DNA of 64,000 nucleotides from Microbispora sp. NBC_01189 (GTDB lineage Bacteria > Actinomycetota > Actinomycetes > Streptosporangiales > Streptosporangiaceae): the NCBI RefSeq assembly GCF_036010665.1, contig NZ_CP108581.1, forward strand, positions 7,249,501-7,313,500. Direction: 5' to 3'. The notes under the pieces were generated by a model. It was not told where the DNA came from, did no database searches, and worked only from the letters and a program-made list of their open reading frames with translations. Below, in pieces: positions 42,875 to 52,836 of the stretch; the stretch's first letter is position 1; each line of letters opens with the position of its first letter. The position numbers and the translations under genes are program-made.

Positions 42875-43818
42875 TGGCCACCGCTCCTCTCACCGCCCCC
42901 GTCACCGCGCCTCCCGCCGCGCCGCGGCGACCGCGTTCCGGCGCCCGGCGTGGCGGCCTGCTGCGCCTGCCGTTCTACCTGCTGTCGCTCACCATGATCG
43001 CGCCGTTCTACTGGATGCTGATCACGGTGTTCAAACCGGTGACGGAGATCGACAGGCAGCCGCCGTCGTTCGTGCCCGAGCACCCCACCCTGAACAACTT
43101 CCACGACCCCGGCTACTCCCCCACCCAGGTCAACCCCGGCCACCTCCAGGGCCTCTTCCAGCGGTTCCAGGTCGACTTCGGCTTCGGCCGGTTCATGTTC
43201 AACAGCCTGGTGATCACGGTCGCGATCACGGTGGGCTCGCTGTTGATCGCCTCGCTGGCGGCGTACGTGATCACCAAGCACCGGGTGCCGGGCCGGCGGC
43301 TGATCTTCCTGATGATCGTCGCCTCGATGATGGTGCCCTGGCAGACCACGCTCGTGCCCACCTACGTCATCATGCGGAATTTGGGCTGGCTGGACACCTA
43401 CCAGGGCTACATCGTCCCGGCGCTGGCCAAGGCGTTCGTGCTGTTCTTCCTGGTGCAGTTCCTCCACTCGATCCCGGACGAGCTCATCCAGGCGGCCCGG
43501 GTCGACGGCGCCGGGGAGTGGCGCATCTGGTGGCGGATCGTGCTGCCGCTGCTGCGCCCCGCCCTCGCCGCGATGTCGATCTTCATCGTGCTCGCCGAGT
43601 GGAACAACTTCCTGTGGCCGCTGATCCTCGTGCAGAGCGACGAGATGGCGAACATCCCGGTCGCGCTCGCCCGCCTCAACTCCTACTTCGTGGGCGCGCA
43701 GCACCAGGGGGCGATCATGGCGGGCGGCCTGCTCGCCTCCCTGCCGTCGATCGTCTTCTTCCTCGCCTTCCAGCGCTACTTCACCCGAGGGATCGTGCTG
43801 AGCGGCCTCAAGGGCTGA
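42874..43818 (+). CDS. Sugar ABC transporter permease, MalG-type
   Basis: 314 aa; start ATG overlaps the preceding stop by 1 nt. Six hydrophobic helices and EAA loop ELIQAARVDGAGEWRIWWRI. The ~45-residue insert after the first helix (HPTLNNFHDPGYSPTQVN) is longer than in MalG and is typical of some glycoside importers of the CUT1 class. Followed by a long hairpin. Confidence 0.95.
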   Translation: MATAPLTAPVTAPPAAPRRPRSGARRGGLLRLPFYLLSLTMIAPFYWMLITVFKPVTEIDRQPPSFVPEHPTLNNFHDPGYSPTQVNPGHLQGLFQRFQVDFGFGRFMFNSLVITVAITVGSLLIASLAAYVITKHRVPGRRLIFLMIVASMMVPWQTTLVPTYVIMRNLGWLDTYQGYIVPALAKAFVLFFLVQFLHSIPDELIQAARVDGAGEWRIWWRIVLPLLRPALAAMSIFIVLAEWNNFLWPLILVQSDEMANIPVALARLNSYFVGAQHQGAIMAGGLLASLPSIVFFLAFQRYFTRGIVLSGLKG

Positions 43819-43825
43819 GCGGCAC

Positions 43826-43873
43826 CGAGGGGAGGGACCGCGACCGGCATCCGGATCGCGATCCCTCCCCTCG
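43826..43873. terminator. Long hairpin between convergent sugar importer and DEAD helicase
   Basis: CGAGGGGAGGGA (43826-43837) pairs with TCCCTCCCCTCG (43862-43873); five further pairs continue inward after one mismatch. It lies 8 bp after the permease stop. No T-tract. Acts plausibly on rightward transcription. Beyond it (43880-43960) degenerate GTCAGCAGGC units recur. Confidence 0.7.
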
Positions 43874-43966
43874 GGAAGGCCCAGTCAGCAGGCCTGAGTC
43901 AGCAGGCCCAGTCAGCAGGCTCTGTTCAGCAGAGCCGGTTCGGAATGCCCGGCTCAGCAGGGCCGG

Positions 43967-45517
43967 TCAGCGGCCGGTGAACCGGCGGCCGCCACTGCCG
44001 CGCCCGCCACCGCTGTGTCCCGCACCGCTGTGTCCCGCACCGCTGTGCCCGCCGGAGTTGCCGCCGGCGCCGCCGGTTCCGCCACTGCCGCCGCGGGGAC
44101 GTCCGCCACCACCGTAGGAGCGCTCACCGCCGTGGGGCCGGTCGCCGCTGTGCGGCCGGTCCCCGCCGTACGACCGCTCGCCACCGCCGCCGCCACCGCT
44201 ACGGGAGCGGTCGCCGAAGCGCCGGGGACGGCCGGCCCGGGACTGGTCGTCCGGCCGGGAGCGCAGCGGCGTGCGCACCTCCGGTTCCCACACGGCCACC
44301 GTGTCGCCGCTCGGCCGCCTGGCCCCGGCGATGTCGGCCAGGATCGGGTCGCCCGGCACCACCCGGTGCCGTGACGCGGTGACCCCCGCCTTGCGGGTCA
44401 GCGACTCGGTGGCGCGGCGCTCGCTCGGCAGCACCAGCGTCACCACCACCCCGTGCTCGCCCGCGCGGGCCGTACGGCCGCCGCGGTGCAGGTAGCTCTT
44501 GTGGTCGGCCGGCGGGTCCACGTGCAGCACGAGACTCACGTCGTCCACGTGGATGCCGCGGGCCGCGACGTCCGTGCAGACCAGCACGCCGATGTCGCCC
44601 CGGCGGAATCCGTCGAGGATGCGGGTGCGCTGGTTCTGCCGCTTGCCGCCGTGCAGGCCTCCGGCGCGGACTCCCGCCCGGGCCAGCTGCTTGACGACCC
44701 GGTCCACACCGTGCTGGGTCCGCACGAACAGGATGGTCCGGCCGTCGCGGTTGGCGATCTCCGCCGTGACGTCCGTCTTCTCCTCCCGGTGCACCTGGAG
44801 CAGGTGGTGCTCCATCGTGTCGACCGGGGAGGTGGCCGGGTCCAGCGAATGGACGACGGGGTCCGTCAGGAACCGCTGGACCAGCTTGTCCACGTCGCCG
44901 TCGAGCGTCGCGGAGAACAGCAGCCGCTGGCCGTCCGCCGGCGTGCGCGCCAGCAGCGCGGTCACCACCGGGAGGAACCCGAGGTCGCACATGTGGTCGG
45001 CTTCGTCCAGGACGGTGATCTCGACCTCGCCGAGGTCGCACTCGCCCTGCTCGATCAGGTCGGTGAGGCGGCCGGGCGTGGCGACGACGACGTCGACCCC
45101 CCGGCGCAGGTCCTCGATCTGACGGCCCATCGGCATGCCGCCGACGACCGTCCTGGTGCGCAGCGACAGGCCCCGGCCGAGCGGCTCGATGGCGTTCGCC
45201 ACCTGGAGCGCGAGTTCGCGGGTGGGCACCAGGACGAGAGCGCGGGGCCGCCGGGGGCGGGCCCGCTCCCCGGAGATCCTGACCAGCGTGGGCAGGCCGA
45301 ACGCGAGGGTCTTGCCGGAACCGGTCCGGCCCCGCCCGAGGACGTCGAGTCCGGCGAGGATGTCGGGAATGGCCGCCTGCTGGATCGGGAACGGCGCGGT
45401 GATGCCCTGACGGGCGAGCCCCGTCACGAGCGGCCTGGGCAGCCCCAGGTCCGCGAACTCGACGGGGTTCTCGGCGATACCGGCGGTCGTGCCGTCACCG
45501 AGGTCAGGCATGGTCAC
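43967..45517 (-). CDS. DEAD-box RNA helicase with Gly/Arg-rich tail
   Basis: 516 aa from GTG 45517 (AAAGG 9 nt upstream; ATG two codons inside also possible). Helicase motifs: Q-motif FPIQQAAIPDI, motif I GRTGSGKT, Ia PTRELA, II DEAD in VLDEADHM, III SAT, and C-terminal motifs DVAARGIHV and HRGGRTARAG. The last ~110 residues are Gly/Arg/Ser-rich (GGGGGGERSYGGDRP type), an RNA-binding extension common in actinobacterial helicases. Likely role in ribosome assembly or mRNA decay, often cold-induced. Confidence 0.95.
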   Translation of the reverse strand: MTMPDLGDGTTAGIAENPVEFADLGLPRPLVTGLARQGITAPFPIQQAAIPDILAGLDVLGRGRTGSGKTLAFGLPTLVRISGERARPRRPRALVLVPTRELALQVANAIEPLGRGLSLRTRTVVGGMPMGRQIEDLRRGVDVVVATPGRLTDLIEQGECDLGEVEITVLDEADHMCDLGFLPVVTALLARTPADGQRLLFSATLDGDVDKLVQRFLTDPVVHSLDPATSPVDTMEHHLLQVHREEKTDVTAEIANRDGRTILFVRTQHGVDRVVKQLARAGVRAGGLHGGKRQNQRTRILDGFRRGDIGVLVCTDVAARGIHVDDVSLVLHVDPPADHKSYLHRGGRTARAGEHGVVVTLVLPSERRATESLTRKAGVTASRHRVVPGDPILADIAGARRPSGDTVAVWEPEVRTPLRSRPDDQSRAGRPRRFGDRSRSGGGGGGERSYGGDRPHSGDRPHGGERSYGGGGRPRGGSGGTGGAGGNSGGHSGAGHSGAGHSGGGRGSGGRRFTGR

Positions 45518-45870
45518 GTAATCGTGCCTTTCGTAGGAGATCCCGCCACGTGGACGGGTTGAGAACGTGCCGGAGCACGTGGGGGCGTCACTTCTGCGAA
45601 AGGACGACCCATGACGTACGGCGAGCCGTACTGATCGGGGGGCGGCGCGCCGGTGGCTGACCGGCGGCCCAGGCCGCCTGGCGGCGGCTTCCCCGCGGAC
45701 GCGCGACTCGCGTCGCACAAGATGAAGCAAAGAATCACTGTACGGCATTCCCGCGCGGCGCGGGCCGACATCGGGCGGCGCGGACCCGCGCGGCGCGATG
45801 ACCACCGGCGGGCGGCCTCCCGGTGGAAGGCCGCCACGGACCGGACGGACCAGGCGGGCGACGGGACGGA
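45518..45870 (-). other. Gene-free region, probable 5' UTR/promoter of DEAD helicase
   Basis: 353 bp without a convincing gene. It contains CGTGC-CGGA-GCACG (45567-45580) and the perfect palindrome GTACGGC-GA-GCCGTAC (45616-45631), plus a further TGTACGGCA nearby. A structured leader like those of cold-shock helicases is possible but not demonstrated. Confidence 0.4.
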
Positions 45871-46263
45871 TCAGACGTTGAAGCCGAGCATCCTGAGCTG
45901 GTCGCGGCCCTCGTCGGTGATCTTGTCAGGGCCCCACGGCGGCAGCCAGACCCAGTTGATGACCACGTTGGAGACCAGGTCGGCGAGCGCCGAGTTGGCC
46001 TGGTCCTCGATGACGTCGGTGAGGGGACAGGCGGCGCTGGTGAGCGTCATGTCGATCGTCGCGATCGGCCGCTCACCCTCGCCGGCCGGGTCGAGGTTGA
46101 CGCCGTAGATGAGGCCGAGGTCGACCACGTTGATCCCGAGCTCGGGGTCGACGACGTCCTTCAGCGCCTCCATCAGGTCGTCCAGGCTGGGAGACCCGCC
46201 GAAGGCGCCGGGGTCGGCGGCCTCGGTCACGGTTCCCGTCGGGGTCTCGGTGGGCTTGCTCAC
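45871..46263 (-). CDS. sufT: SufT/PaaD-like MIP18-family Fe-S assembly factor
   Basis: 130 aa, GTG start. DUF59 core: VDPELGINVVDLGLIYGV and the cysteine in LTSAACPLTD. Last gene of the suf operon, 73 bp after sufU; such proteins help target or mature Fe-S clusters. The N-terminal 25 residues are a variable extension. Confidence 0.92.
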   Translation of the reverse strand: MSKPTETPTGTVTEAADPGAFGGSPSLDDLMEALKDVVDPELGINVVDLGLIYGVNLDPAGEGERPIATIDMTLTSAACPLTDVIEDQANSALADLVSNVVINWVWLPPWGPDKITDEGRDQLRMLGFNV

Positions 46264-46336
46264 GTCGTCTCCTCAGCTCTTCTCCCGGGCCGGGCGGCGC
46301 TCCCCGGGGGTCGGTCGGCACCGGTGGGGTGTCCGG

Positions 46337-46774
46337 TCATCCCTGGCTCCGCATCAGCGCGTCCTTGTAGGCCATCCAGGCCAGCAGCGCGCACTTGACC
46401 CTGGCCGGGAACTTCGCCACGCCGGCGAACGCCACGGCGTCGCCCAGCACGTCCTCGTCGGGCTCCACCTGGCCCCTGCCCTGCATCAGCCGGGTGAACT
46501 CCTCCACCACCGACAGCGACTCGTCCACCGTGGAGCCGGTGGCGAGCTCGTGCAGCACCGAGGCGGCGGCCTGGCTGATCGAACAGCCCTGGCCGTCGTA
46601 GGACACGTCGAGCACCTTGCCGCCGTCGGCCACCTTCACCCGCAGCGTCAGCTCGTCGCCGCACGTGGGGTTGACGTGGTGGACCTCGGCGTCGAAGGGC
46701 TCCCGCAGGCCCCGCCCCTGGGGATGCTTGTAGTGCTCCAGGATCAGCTCCTGGTACATGGATTCAGCGATCAT
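46337..46774 (-). CDS. sufU: SufU-type Fe-S assembly protein
   Basis: 145 aa. ATG lies 2 nt after the sufS stop. Zinc/cluster ligands in order: NPTCGDEL, DGQGCSISQA and RVKCALLAW. SufU is the zinc-dependent sulfurtransferase that accepts sulfur from SufS in Gram-positive bacteria, replacing SufE, which is absent here. Confidence 0.95.
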   Translation of the reverse strand: MIAESMYQELILEHYKHPQGRGLREPFDAEVHHVNPTCGDELTLRVKVADGGKVLDVSYDGQGCSISQAAASVLHELATGSTVDESLSVVEEFTRLMQGRGQVEPDEDVLGDAVAFAGVAKFPARVKCALLAWMAYKDALMRSQG

Positions 46775-46776
46775 GT

Positions 46777-48042
46777 TCAGCCGAACACCTTCTGCACGTG
46801 GTGGAGGCCGCGGACCAGTGCGTCGATCTCGGCCGTCGTGTTGTACAGGTAGAAAGACGCCCGTGTGGTGGCCGGAATTCCGAACCTGAGATGCAGCGGC
46901 CGGGCGCAGTGATGACCTACCCGGACCGCGATCCCGTACACGTCGTCGAGGATCTGCCCCACGTCGTGGGGGTGGATGCCCTCCAGCGCGAACGAGATCG
47001 TCCCGCCGCGGGCGACGGGCGTGCGCGGCCCGATGATCCTCAGCCCGGGGATCTCCGGCAGCGCCTCCAGGGCGTACGCCACCAGTTCCTGCTCGTGCGC
47101 CTTTATCTGGTCCATGCCGACGGCGGTCAGGTAGTCGACCGCCGCACCGAGCCCGATCGCCTCCACGATGGGCGGCGTCCCGGCCTCGAACTTGTGCGGC
47201 ACCGGCGCGTACGTCGAGTGGTCCATCCAGACCGCCTCGATCATCTCGCCGCCGCCGAGGAACGGCGGCATCGCGTCGAGCAGCTCGCGCCGGCCCCACA
47301 GCACGCCGATGCCGGAGGGGCCCACCATCTTGTGACCGGTGAACGCGACGAAGTCGACGCCCAGCTCGGCCACGTCGACGGCCTGGTGCGGCACGGACTG
47401 CGACGCGTCGAGCATCATCAGCGCGCCGACCTCGCGCGCCCGCGCCAGGATCGGCGAGACCGAGTTGACCGTGCCCAGCACGTTCGACTGGTGCGTGATC
47501 GAGACGATCTTCGTCCGCTCGTTGACCAGCTCCTCCAGGCCCCCGACGTCGAGGCGGCCCTCGTCGGTCACCGGGAACCAGCGCAGCGTCGCGCCGGTGC
47601 GCTGCGCGAGCAGCTGCCACGGCACGATGTTGGAGTGGTGCTCCATCTCCGAGATCACGATCTCGTCGCCGGGGCCCATCCGGAACCGCTCGTCCTCGCC
47701 GACGGGGTTGCCGAAGGCGTACGCCACGAGGTTGAGGGCCTCGGAGGCGTTCTTGGTGAAGACGATCTCGTCCCGCGACGGCGCACCGACGAACGCGGCG
47801 ATCTTGTCGCGGGCGGCCTCGTACGCCTCGGTCGACTCGCTGCCGAGCGCGTGCAGCGCCCGGCCGACGTTGCCGTAGTGCCAGGTCAGGTGGTCGCGCA
47901 TGGTCTCGACCACCTGGGCCGGCTTCTGGGAGGAGTTGCCGGAGTCGAGGTAGACCAGCGGCCTGCCTCCGGGAAGCTCGCGGGTGAGGACCGGGAAGTC
48001 CTTCCTGATCCTCTCCACGTCGAAGCCGGGCACGGCACTCAT
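46777..48042 (-). CDS. sufS: Cysteine desulfurase SufS
   Basis: 421 aa class V aminotransferase fold. PLP lysine in FTGHKMVGPSGIGVLWG; the catalytic Cys region is GHHCARPLH near residue 365. Start overlaps sufC stop by 1 nt. Mobilises sulfur from L-cysteine for cluster assembly with SufU. Confidence 0.97.
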   Translation of the reverse strand: MSAVPGFDVERIRKDFPVLTRELPGGRPLVYLDSGNSSQKPAQVVETMRDHLTWHYGNVGRALHALGSESTEAYEAARDKIAAFVGAPSRDEIVFTKNASEALNLVAYAFGNPVGEDERFRMGPGDEIVISEMEHHSNIVPWQLLAQRTGATLRWFPVTDEGRLDVGGLEELVNERTKIVSITHQSNVLGTVNSVSPILARAREVGALMMLDASQSVPHQAVDVAELGVDFVAFTGHKMVGPSGIGVLWGRRELLDAMPPFLGGGEMIEAVWMDHSTYAPVPHKFEAGTPPIVEAIGLGAAVDYLTAVGMDQIKAHEQELVAYALEALPEIPGLRIIGPRTPVARGGTISFALEGIHPHDVGQILDDVYGIAVRVGHHCARPLHLRFGIPATTRASFYLYNTTAEIDALVRGLHHVQKVFG

Positions 48043-48794
48043 CAGGCGGACGCCGCCTTCGTGGCGTACGCCTCGTAGCCCTCGGCCTCCAGCTTGTCGG
48101 CCAGTTCGGGGCCGCCCTCCTCCACCACGCGCCCGGCGGAGAAGACGTGGACGAAGTCCGGCTTCACGTAGCGCAGGATGCGGGTGTAGTGGGTGATCAG
48201 CAGCACGCCGGTGTCCCCGCTCGCGCGGAACCGGTTGATGCCCTCGGAGACGACGCGCAGGGCGTCGACGTCGAGGCCGGAGTCGGTCTCGTCCAGCACC
48301 GCGATCTTCGGCTTGAGCAGCTCGAGCTGGAGGATCTCGTGCCGCTTCTTCTCACCGCCGGAGAAGCCCTCGTTGGTGTTGCGCTGGGCGAACGCCGGGT
48401 CGATGGAGAGGGCGTCCATGCCCGACTTCAGCTCCTTGGCGAACTCGCGCAGCTTCGGCGCCTCGCCGCGGACCGCGGTGATCGCCGAGCGCAGGAAGTT
48501 CGACACGCTGACGCCGGGGACCTCGACCGGATACTGCATGGCGAGGAACAGCCCGGCGCGGGCGCGCTCGTCCACCGGCATGTCCAGCAGGTCCTCGCCG
48601 TCGAGCAGGACGGTGCCGGAGGTGACGGTGTACTTGGGGTGCCCCGCGATGGCGTACGCCAGCGTGGACTTGCCCGAGCCGTTCGGGCCCATGATGGCGT
48701 GGGTCTCGCCGCTGCGGACCGTCAGGTCGACGCCGCGCAGGATCTCCTTGTCGCCCACGGCGACGTGCAGGTCACGAATCTCAAGGGTGGCCAC
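48042..48794 (-). CDS. sufC: Fe-S assembly ATPase SufC
   Basis: 250 aa ABC ATPase: Walker A GPNGSGKST, signature FSGGEKKR, Walker B AVLDETDSGLD. Lacks membrane segments; partner of SufBD. Separated by 7 nt from the Rieske gene. Confidence 0.97.
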   Translation of the reverse strand: MATLEIRDLHVAVGDKEILRGVDLTVRSGETHAIMGPNGSGKSTLAYAIAGHPKYTVTSGTVLLDGEDLLDMPVDERARAGLFLAMQYPVEVPGVSVSNFLRSAITAVRGEAPKLREFAKELKSGMDALSIDPAFAQRNTNEGFSGGEKKRHEILQLELLKPKIAVLDETDSGLDVDALRVVSEGINRFRASGDTGVLLITHYTRILRYVKPDFVHVFSAGRVVEEGGPELADKLEAEGYEAYATKAASA

Positions 48795-48801
48795 TGTGTA
48801 T

Positions 48802-49131
48802 TTACTCCTTCGAGAGCGAGACGTACACGTCGTCGCCTTCGATCTTGACTCGGTAGACGGTGACGGGCCTGGTCGCGGGCGGCCCGGTGGGCTTGCCGCT
48901 GCGCAGGTCGAAGCAGGAGCCGTGCAGCCAGCACTCCAGCGTGTGGTCGTACACCTCGCCCTCGCTGAGGCGGACCTCGGCGTGCGAGCACACGTCGTGC
49001 AGGGCGAAGACCTCGCCGCCGGTCCGCACCAGCGCGACCGGCGTGTCCCCGACCTCCAGGCCGACGACGCCGCCGTCGGGGATGTCCGCGACCTGGCAGA
49101 CCTTCTCCCAGTGGGGCGTCTCGCCGCTCAT
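48802..49131 (-). CDS. Rieske-type ferredoxin in suf operon
   Basis: 109 aa. Rieske [2Fe-2S] ligands CSH (VCSHAEV) and CWLH (ECWLHGSCFD) are both intact. Similar to small dioxygenase ferredoxins. In actinobacteria it is regularly inserted between sufD and sufC, perhaps as electron donor or cluster acceptor; the exact role is not settled. ATGA overlap with sufD. Confidence 0.94.
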   Translation of the reverse strand: MSGETPHWEKVCQVADIPDGGVVGLEVGDTPVALVRTGGEVFALHDVCSHAEVRLSEGEVYDHTLECWLHGSCFDLRSGKPTGPPATRPVTVYRVKIEGDDVYVSLSKE

Positions 49132-50264
49132 CGGGCCAGCTCCGCCTCGACCGCGGACAGCACGCGCTCACGCAGCTCCGGCAGCTGGATCTTCTCCAGC
49201 AGCTGGGCGAAGAACCCGTGGATGACCAGGCGGCGGGCCTCGTCGAACGGGATGCCGCGGGCCTGCAGGTAGAAGATGTGCTCGTCGTCGAGGCGGCCGG
49301 AGGCGGACGCGTGGCCCGCTCCCGCGACCTCGCCGGTGAGGATCTCCAGGTTCGGCACCGAGTCGGCGCGTGCGCCGTCGGTGAGGAGGAGGTTGCGGTT
49401 GAGCTCGTAGGTGTCGGTGCCCTCGGCCTCGGCCCGGATGATCACGTCGCCGATCCAGACCGCGTGGGCGGCGTCGCCCTGCAGCGCGCCCTTGTAGGTC
49501 ACGTTGCTGCGGCAGTTCGGCACGCTGTGGTCCACCAGCAGGCGGTGCTCCAGGTGCTGCCCGGCGTCGGCGAAGTAGAGCCCGGTGAGGTCGGCGTCGC
49601 CGCCCGGCGCGGTGTACGACACCGAGGGCGACAGCCGTACGAGGTCACCGCCGAGGGTGACCACGAACGACCGGAACGTCGCGTCCTTGCCGAGCCTCGC
49701 GTGGTGGTGGGAGACGTGCACGGCGTCGTCGTCCCAGTCCTGCAGGCTGACGACCCTCAGCGTCGCGCCCTCGGCCACGTCGAACTCGACGTTGTCGGCG
49801 TAGACCGCGCTGCCGCGGTGGTCCAGGACCAGCACGGCCTCGGCCATCGGCTCCACCGACACGAGGATGTGGCCGTACGCGGCGGCGCCGTCCCCGGACC
49901 CGCGCAGCGTGATCACGGTCGGCCGGGAGGCGGCCGTCATCGTCGGGACCGTGACGACGGTGGCCTTCTCGAACGACGAGTACGCCTGCGCGCTGACCCG
50001 GTCGGCCGGCGTGTAGGCCCGGCCGAGCCGGGCGTCGTCGCGGGCGACGGTCTCGACCCGCACCTCGGGCGCGGGCTCGACGTCCACCACGACCCCGCCG
50101 GTGACGGCGGCCGTGCCGTCGTGCAGCCCCTTCAGCCGGGCGAGCGGCGTGAAGCGCCACTCCTCCTCGCGGCCCGTCGGCACCGGGAAGTCCGCCACGT
50201 CGTACGACGCCTTCTCGTGCAGCGTCGACAGCGGGGTCGAAAGCGCTCCGGTCTCCAGGCCCAT
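49128..50264 (-). CDS. sufD: Fe-S assembly scaffold SufD
   Basis: 378 aa beta-helix protein. C-terminal region ends with the SufBD signature YLQARGIPFDEARRLVIHGF. Start overlaps the sufB stop by 1 nt (TGATG). With SufB and SufC it forms the SufBC2D scaffold. Confidence 0.96.
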   Translation of the reverse strand: MGLETGALSTPLSTLHEKASYDVADFPVPTGREEEWRFTPLARLKGLHDGTAAVTGGVVVDVEPAPEVRVETVARDDARLGRAYTPADRVSAQAYSSFEKATVVTVPTMTAASRPTVITLRGSGDGAAAYGHILVSVEPMAEAVLVLDHRGSAVYADNVEFDVAEGATLRVVSLQDWDDDAVHVSHHHARLGKDATFRSFVVTLGGDLVRLSPSVSYTAPGGDADLTGLYFADAGQHLEHRLLVDHSVPNCRSNVTYKGALQGDAAHAVWIGDVIIRAEAEGTDTYELNRNLLLTDGARADSVPNLEILTGEVAGAGHASASGRLDDEHIFYLQARGIPFDEARRLVIHGFFAQLLEKIQLPELRERVLSAVEAELAR

Positions 50265-51676
50265 CAGCCGACCGCTCCTTCCATCTGCAGCTCGATCAGG
50301 CGGTTGAGCTCCAGGGCGTACTCCATGGGCAGCTCGCGGGCGATCGGCTCGACGAACCCACGGACGATCATGGCCATCGCCTCGTCCTCGCCGAGGCCCC
50401 GGCTCATCAGGTAGAACAGCTGGTCGTCCGACACCTTGGAGACCGTGGCCTCGTGACCCATGGAGACGTCGTCCTCGCGGACGTCGACGTAGGGGTAGGT
50501 GTCGGACCGGCTGATCTGGTCGACCAGCAGCGCGTCGCACTTGACGGTCGAGGCCGAGCCGGCCGCGCCCTCGTCGATCTGCACCAGGCCGCGGTAGGAC
50601 GTGCGGCCGCCGCCGCGCGCGACGGACTTGGAGATGATCGTCGAGGAGGTCTTCGGCGCGAGATGCACCATCTTGGCGCCCGCGTCCTGGTGCTGGCCCT
50701 CGCCGGCGAACGCGACCGACAGCGTCTCGCCCTTGGCGTGCTCGCCCATGAGGTAGACGGCCGGGTACTTCATCGTGACCTTGGAGCCGATGTTGCCGTC
50801 GATCCACTCCATGGTCGCGCCCTCGTACGCCACGGCACGCTTGGTGACCAGGTTGTAGACGTTGTTCGACCAGTTCTGGATCGTCGTGTAGCGGCAGCGG
50901 GCGCCCTTCTTCACGATGATCTCGACGACCGCCGAGTGCAGCGAGTCGGACGAGTAGATCGGCGCGGTGCAGCCCTCGACGTAGTGGACGTAGGAGTTCT
51001 CGTCCACGACGATCAGCGTCCGCTCGAACTGGCCCATGTTCTCGGTGTTGATCCGGAAGTAGGCCTGCAGCGGGATCTCGACGTTCACGTTCGGCGGCAC
51101 GTAGATGAACGAGCCACCGGACCACACGGAGGTGTTGAGCGCGGCGAACTTGTTGTCGCCGACCGGGATCACCGTGCCGAAGTACTCCTTGAAGAGCTCC
51201 TCGTGCTCGCGCAGGCCGGTGTCGGTGTCGACGAAGATGACGCCCTTCTCCTCGAGGTCCTCACGGATCTTGTGATAGACGACCTCGGACTCGTACTGGG
51301 CGGCGACACCGGCGATGAGGCGCTGCTTCTCCGCCTCCGGGATGCCGAGCTTGTCATAGGTGTTCTTGATGTCGGGCGGCAGCTCGTCCCAGGAGGCGGC
51401 CTGCTTCTCGGTCGAGCGCACGAAGTACTTGATGTTGTCGAAGTCGATGCCCGTGAGGTCGGAGCCCCAGGTCGGCAGCGGCTTCTTGTGGAACAGCCGA
51501 AGGCCCTTGAGGCGCAGGTCGAGCATCCACTCCGGCTCGTTCTTGAGCGCGGAGATGTTGCGGACGACCTCTTCGGACAGCCCACGCCGGGCCGTGGCCC
51601 CCGCCACGTCGGCGTCGGCCCAGCCGAACTTGTAATTCCCGAGGCCTTCCAGCTCCGGGCGGTCGGTGACAGTCAC
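50264..51676 (-). CDS. sufB: Fe-S assembly scaffold SufB
   Basis: 470 aa; GTG start at 51676 with AGGAG 8 nt upstream and overlapping the regulator stop by 4 nt. Conserved blocks [23 protein letters not shown] and [21 protein letters not shown]. Longest member of the operon and the most conserved; holds the nascent cluster site. Confidence 0.97.
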   Translation of the reverse strand: MTVTDRPELEGLGNYKFGWADADVAGATARRGLSEEVVRNISALKNEPEWMLDLRLKGLRLFHKKPLPTWGSDLTGIDFDNIKYFVRSTEKQAASWDELPPDIKNTYDKLGIPEAEKQRLIAGVAAQYESEVVYHKIREDLEEKGVIFVDTDTGLREHEELFKEYFGTVIPVGDNKFAALNTSVWSGGSFIYVPPNVNVEIPLQAYFRINTENMGQFERTLIVVDENSYVHYVEGCTAPIYSSDSLHSAVVEIIVKKGARCRYTTIQNWSNNVYNLVTKRAVAYEGATMEWIDGNIGSKVTMKYPAVYLMGEHAKGETLSVAFAGEGQHQDAGAKMVHLAPKTSSTIISKSVARGGGRTSYRGLVQIDEGAAGSASTVKCDALLVDQISRSDTYPYVDVREDDVSMGHEATVSKVSDDQLFYLMSRGLGEDEAMAMIVRGFVEPIARELPMEYALELNRLIELQMEGAVG

Positions 51677-52566
51677 CTGCCGGACTCCTTGCTCGTCGAT
51701 GTGCTCGATATATGTGCGGCCGGTGTGAGTGCGGCCCGTGTAAGTGCGACCGGCGGATCGGTACGGCCGTGCCGCGCGGCCAGCGCGGGTGAACTGACGT
51801 GGGTGGTGCAGACGCCGTCGCCGTTGGCGATCGTGGCCAGCCGCTGCACCGGAGTGCCGAGCAGCCGGGCGAACGCCTCGGTCTCCGCCTCGCACAGCTG
51901 CGGGAACGCCGCCGCGACGTGCGCCACCGGGCAGTGATGCTGGCACAGCTGCTCGCCGCCCTTGCCGGTCGCGGTCGCGGACGCCGCGTAGCCCTCCGTC
52001 GACAGCGCCTCCGCCAGCACGCGGACCCGCTGCTCGGCCGGGACCTCGCGCATCAGCGTCTCCAGCCTGCCGACCAGCCCGGACACCTGCGCCCGTGCGA
52101 ACTCCGACACCGCCTCGCCGCCCAGGCGCTCGGCCAGGAAGCGCAGCGCGCTGCCGGCCAGGTCGTCGTAGGCGTGGACGAAGGCGCTGCGGCCCGCGTC
52201 GGTGATCGCGAACATCTTGGCCGGCCTGCCGCGTCCCCGCTGACCGCGGGGGCGGGCCGTACGCGGCTCGATCATGCCGTCGGCCAGCAGCGCGTCGAGG
52301 TGACGGCGCACCGCGGCCGGGGTGAGCCCGAGCCGTTCGCCGAGCGCCGCGGCGGTCACCGGGCCGTGCTCCAGGATGAGCCGCGCCACCCTGGCCCGGG
52401 TGCCCCGCTCGGCGCCGATGTCCTTTCCGACGCCTGCGACGCCGCCGGCACCGATGGCACCGATGGTCGCGGTGATGGCGCCGGCACGCGCGGGGGGCGA
52501 GGACGCCGAGAGCGGCCGCGTCGCCACGGCCTTCTCCGCGCTCTGTCTCCCCTGCACGTTTTTCAC
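51673..52566 (-). CDS. sufR: SufR-type DeoR/ArsR-like Fe-S repressor
   Basis: About 297 aa from GTG 52566; GTG 52557 and longer forms are possible, so the start is uncertain. Winged HTH ([20 protein letters not shown] with [16 protein letters not shown]) and a C-terminal cluster motif [19 protein letters not shown] (Cys-x3-Cys-x12-Cys), as in SufR, where it ligates an Fe-S cluster that modulates DNA binding. It opens the suf operon and is coupled to sufB, which implies autoregulation. An iron box lies over its upstream region. Confidence 0.92.
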   Translation of the reverse strand: MKNVQGRQSAEKAVATRPLSASSPPARAGAITATIGAIGAGGVAGVGKDIGAERGTRARVARLILEHGPVTAAALGERLGLTPAAVRRHLDALLADGMIEPRTARPRGQRGRGRPAKMFAITDAGRSAFVHAYDDLAGSALRFLAERLGGEAVSEFARAQVSGLVGRLETLMREVPAEQRVRVLAEALSTEGYAASATATGKGGEQLCQHHCPVAHVAAAFPQLCEAETEAFARLLGTPVQRLATIANGDGVCTTHVSSPALAARHGRTDPPVALTRAALTPAAHISSTSTSKESGR

Positions 52567-52638
52567 AACATCAGTGTGCCGTAATTCCTTCCCGGTCGAC
52601 AAACCCAAGACGAAGTCGACGGGCATGTAATTTCTCAC

Positions 52639-52657
52639 GCAGGCAAGCCTTACCTAA
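52639..52657 (-). promoter_or_regulatory. IdeR/DmdR-type iron box upstream of suf operon
   Basis: Minus strand reads TTAGGTAAGGCTTGCCTGC, 14 of 19 matches to TTAGGTTAGGCTAACCTAA. It lies 73 bp upstream of the proposed sufR start. The left half is nearly perfect; the right half is weaker. Confidence 0.6.
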
Positions 52658-52836
52658 CCTGCGACGACGGCGCCGGGAAGGTTTTCCGCCTCTTTTACTC
52701 CGCGGGGTGTCCACGAACGGCATCCGCCGACGAGAGCGCGTCGCCCGCTACCTAAACTCGATGCAGTCGACGACGTGGAGCGCGCCCGGATCTCCGTACC
52801 GCTCCGCGGTCGCGTCTGTGAGGGGAGGCCGGTCGC

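Noticed and set aside
52566..52579. CAAC-N6-GTGC as a SufR operator
   Set aside because: Two of four bases in the right half do not match CAAC-N6-GTTG and it overlaps the proposed start codon.
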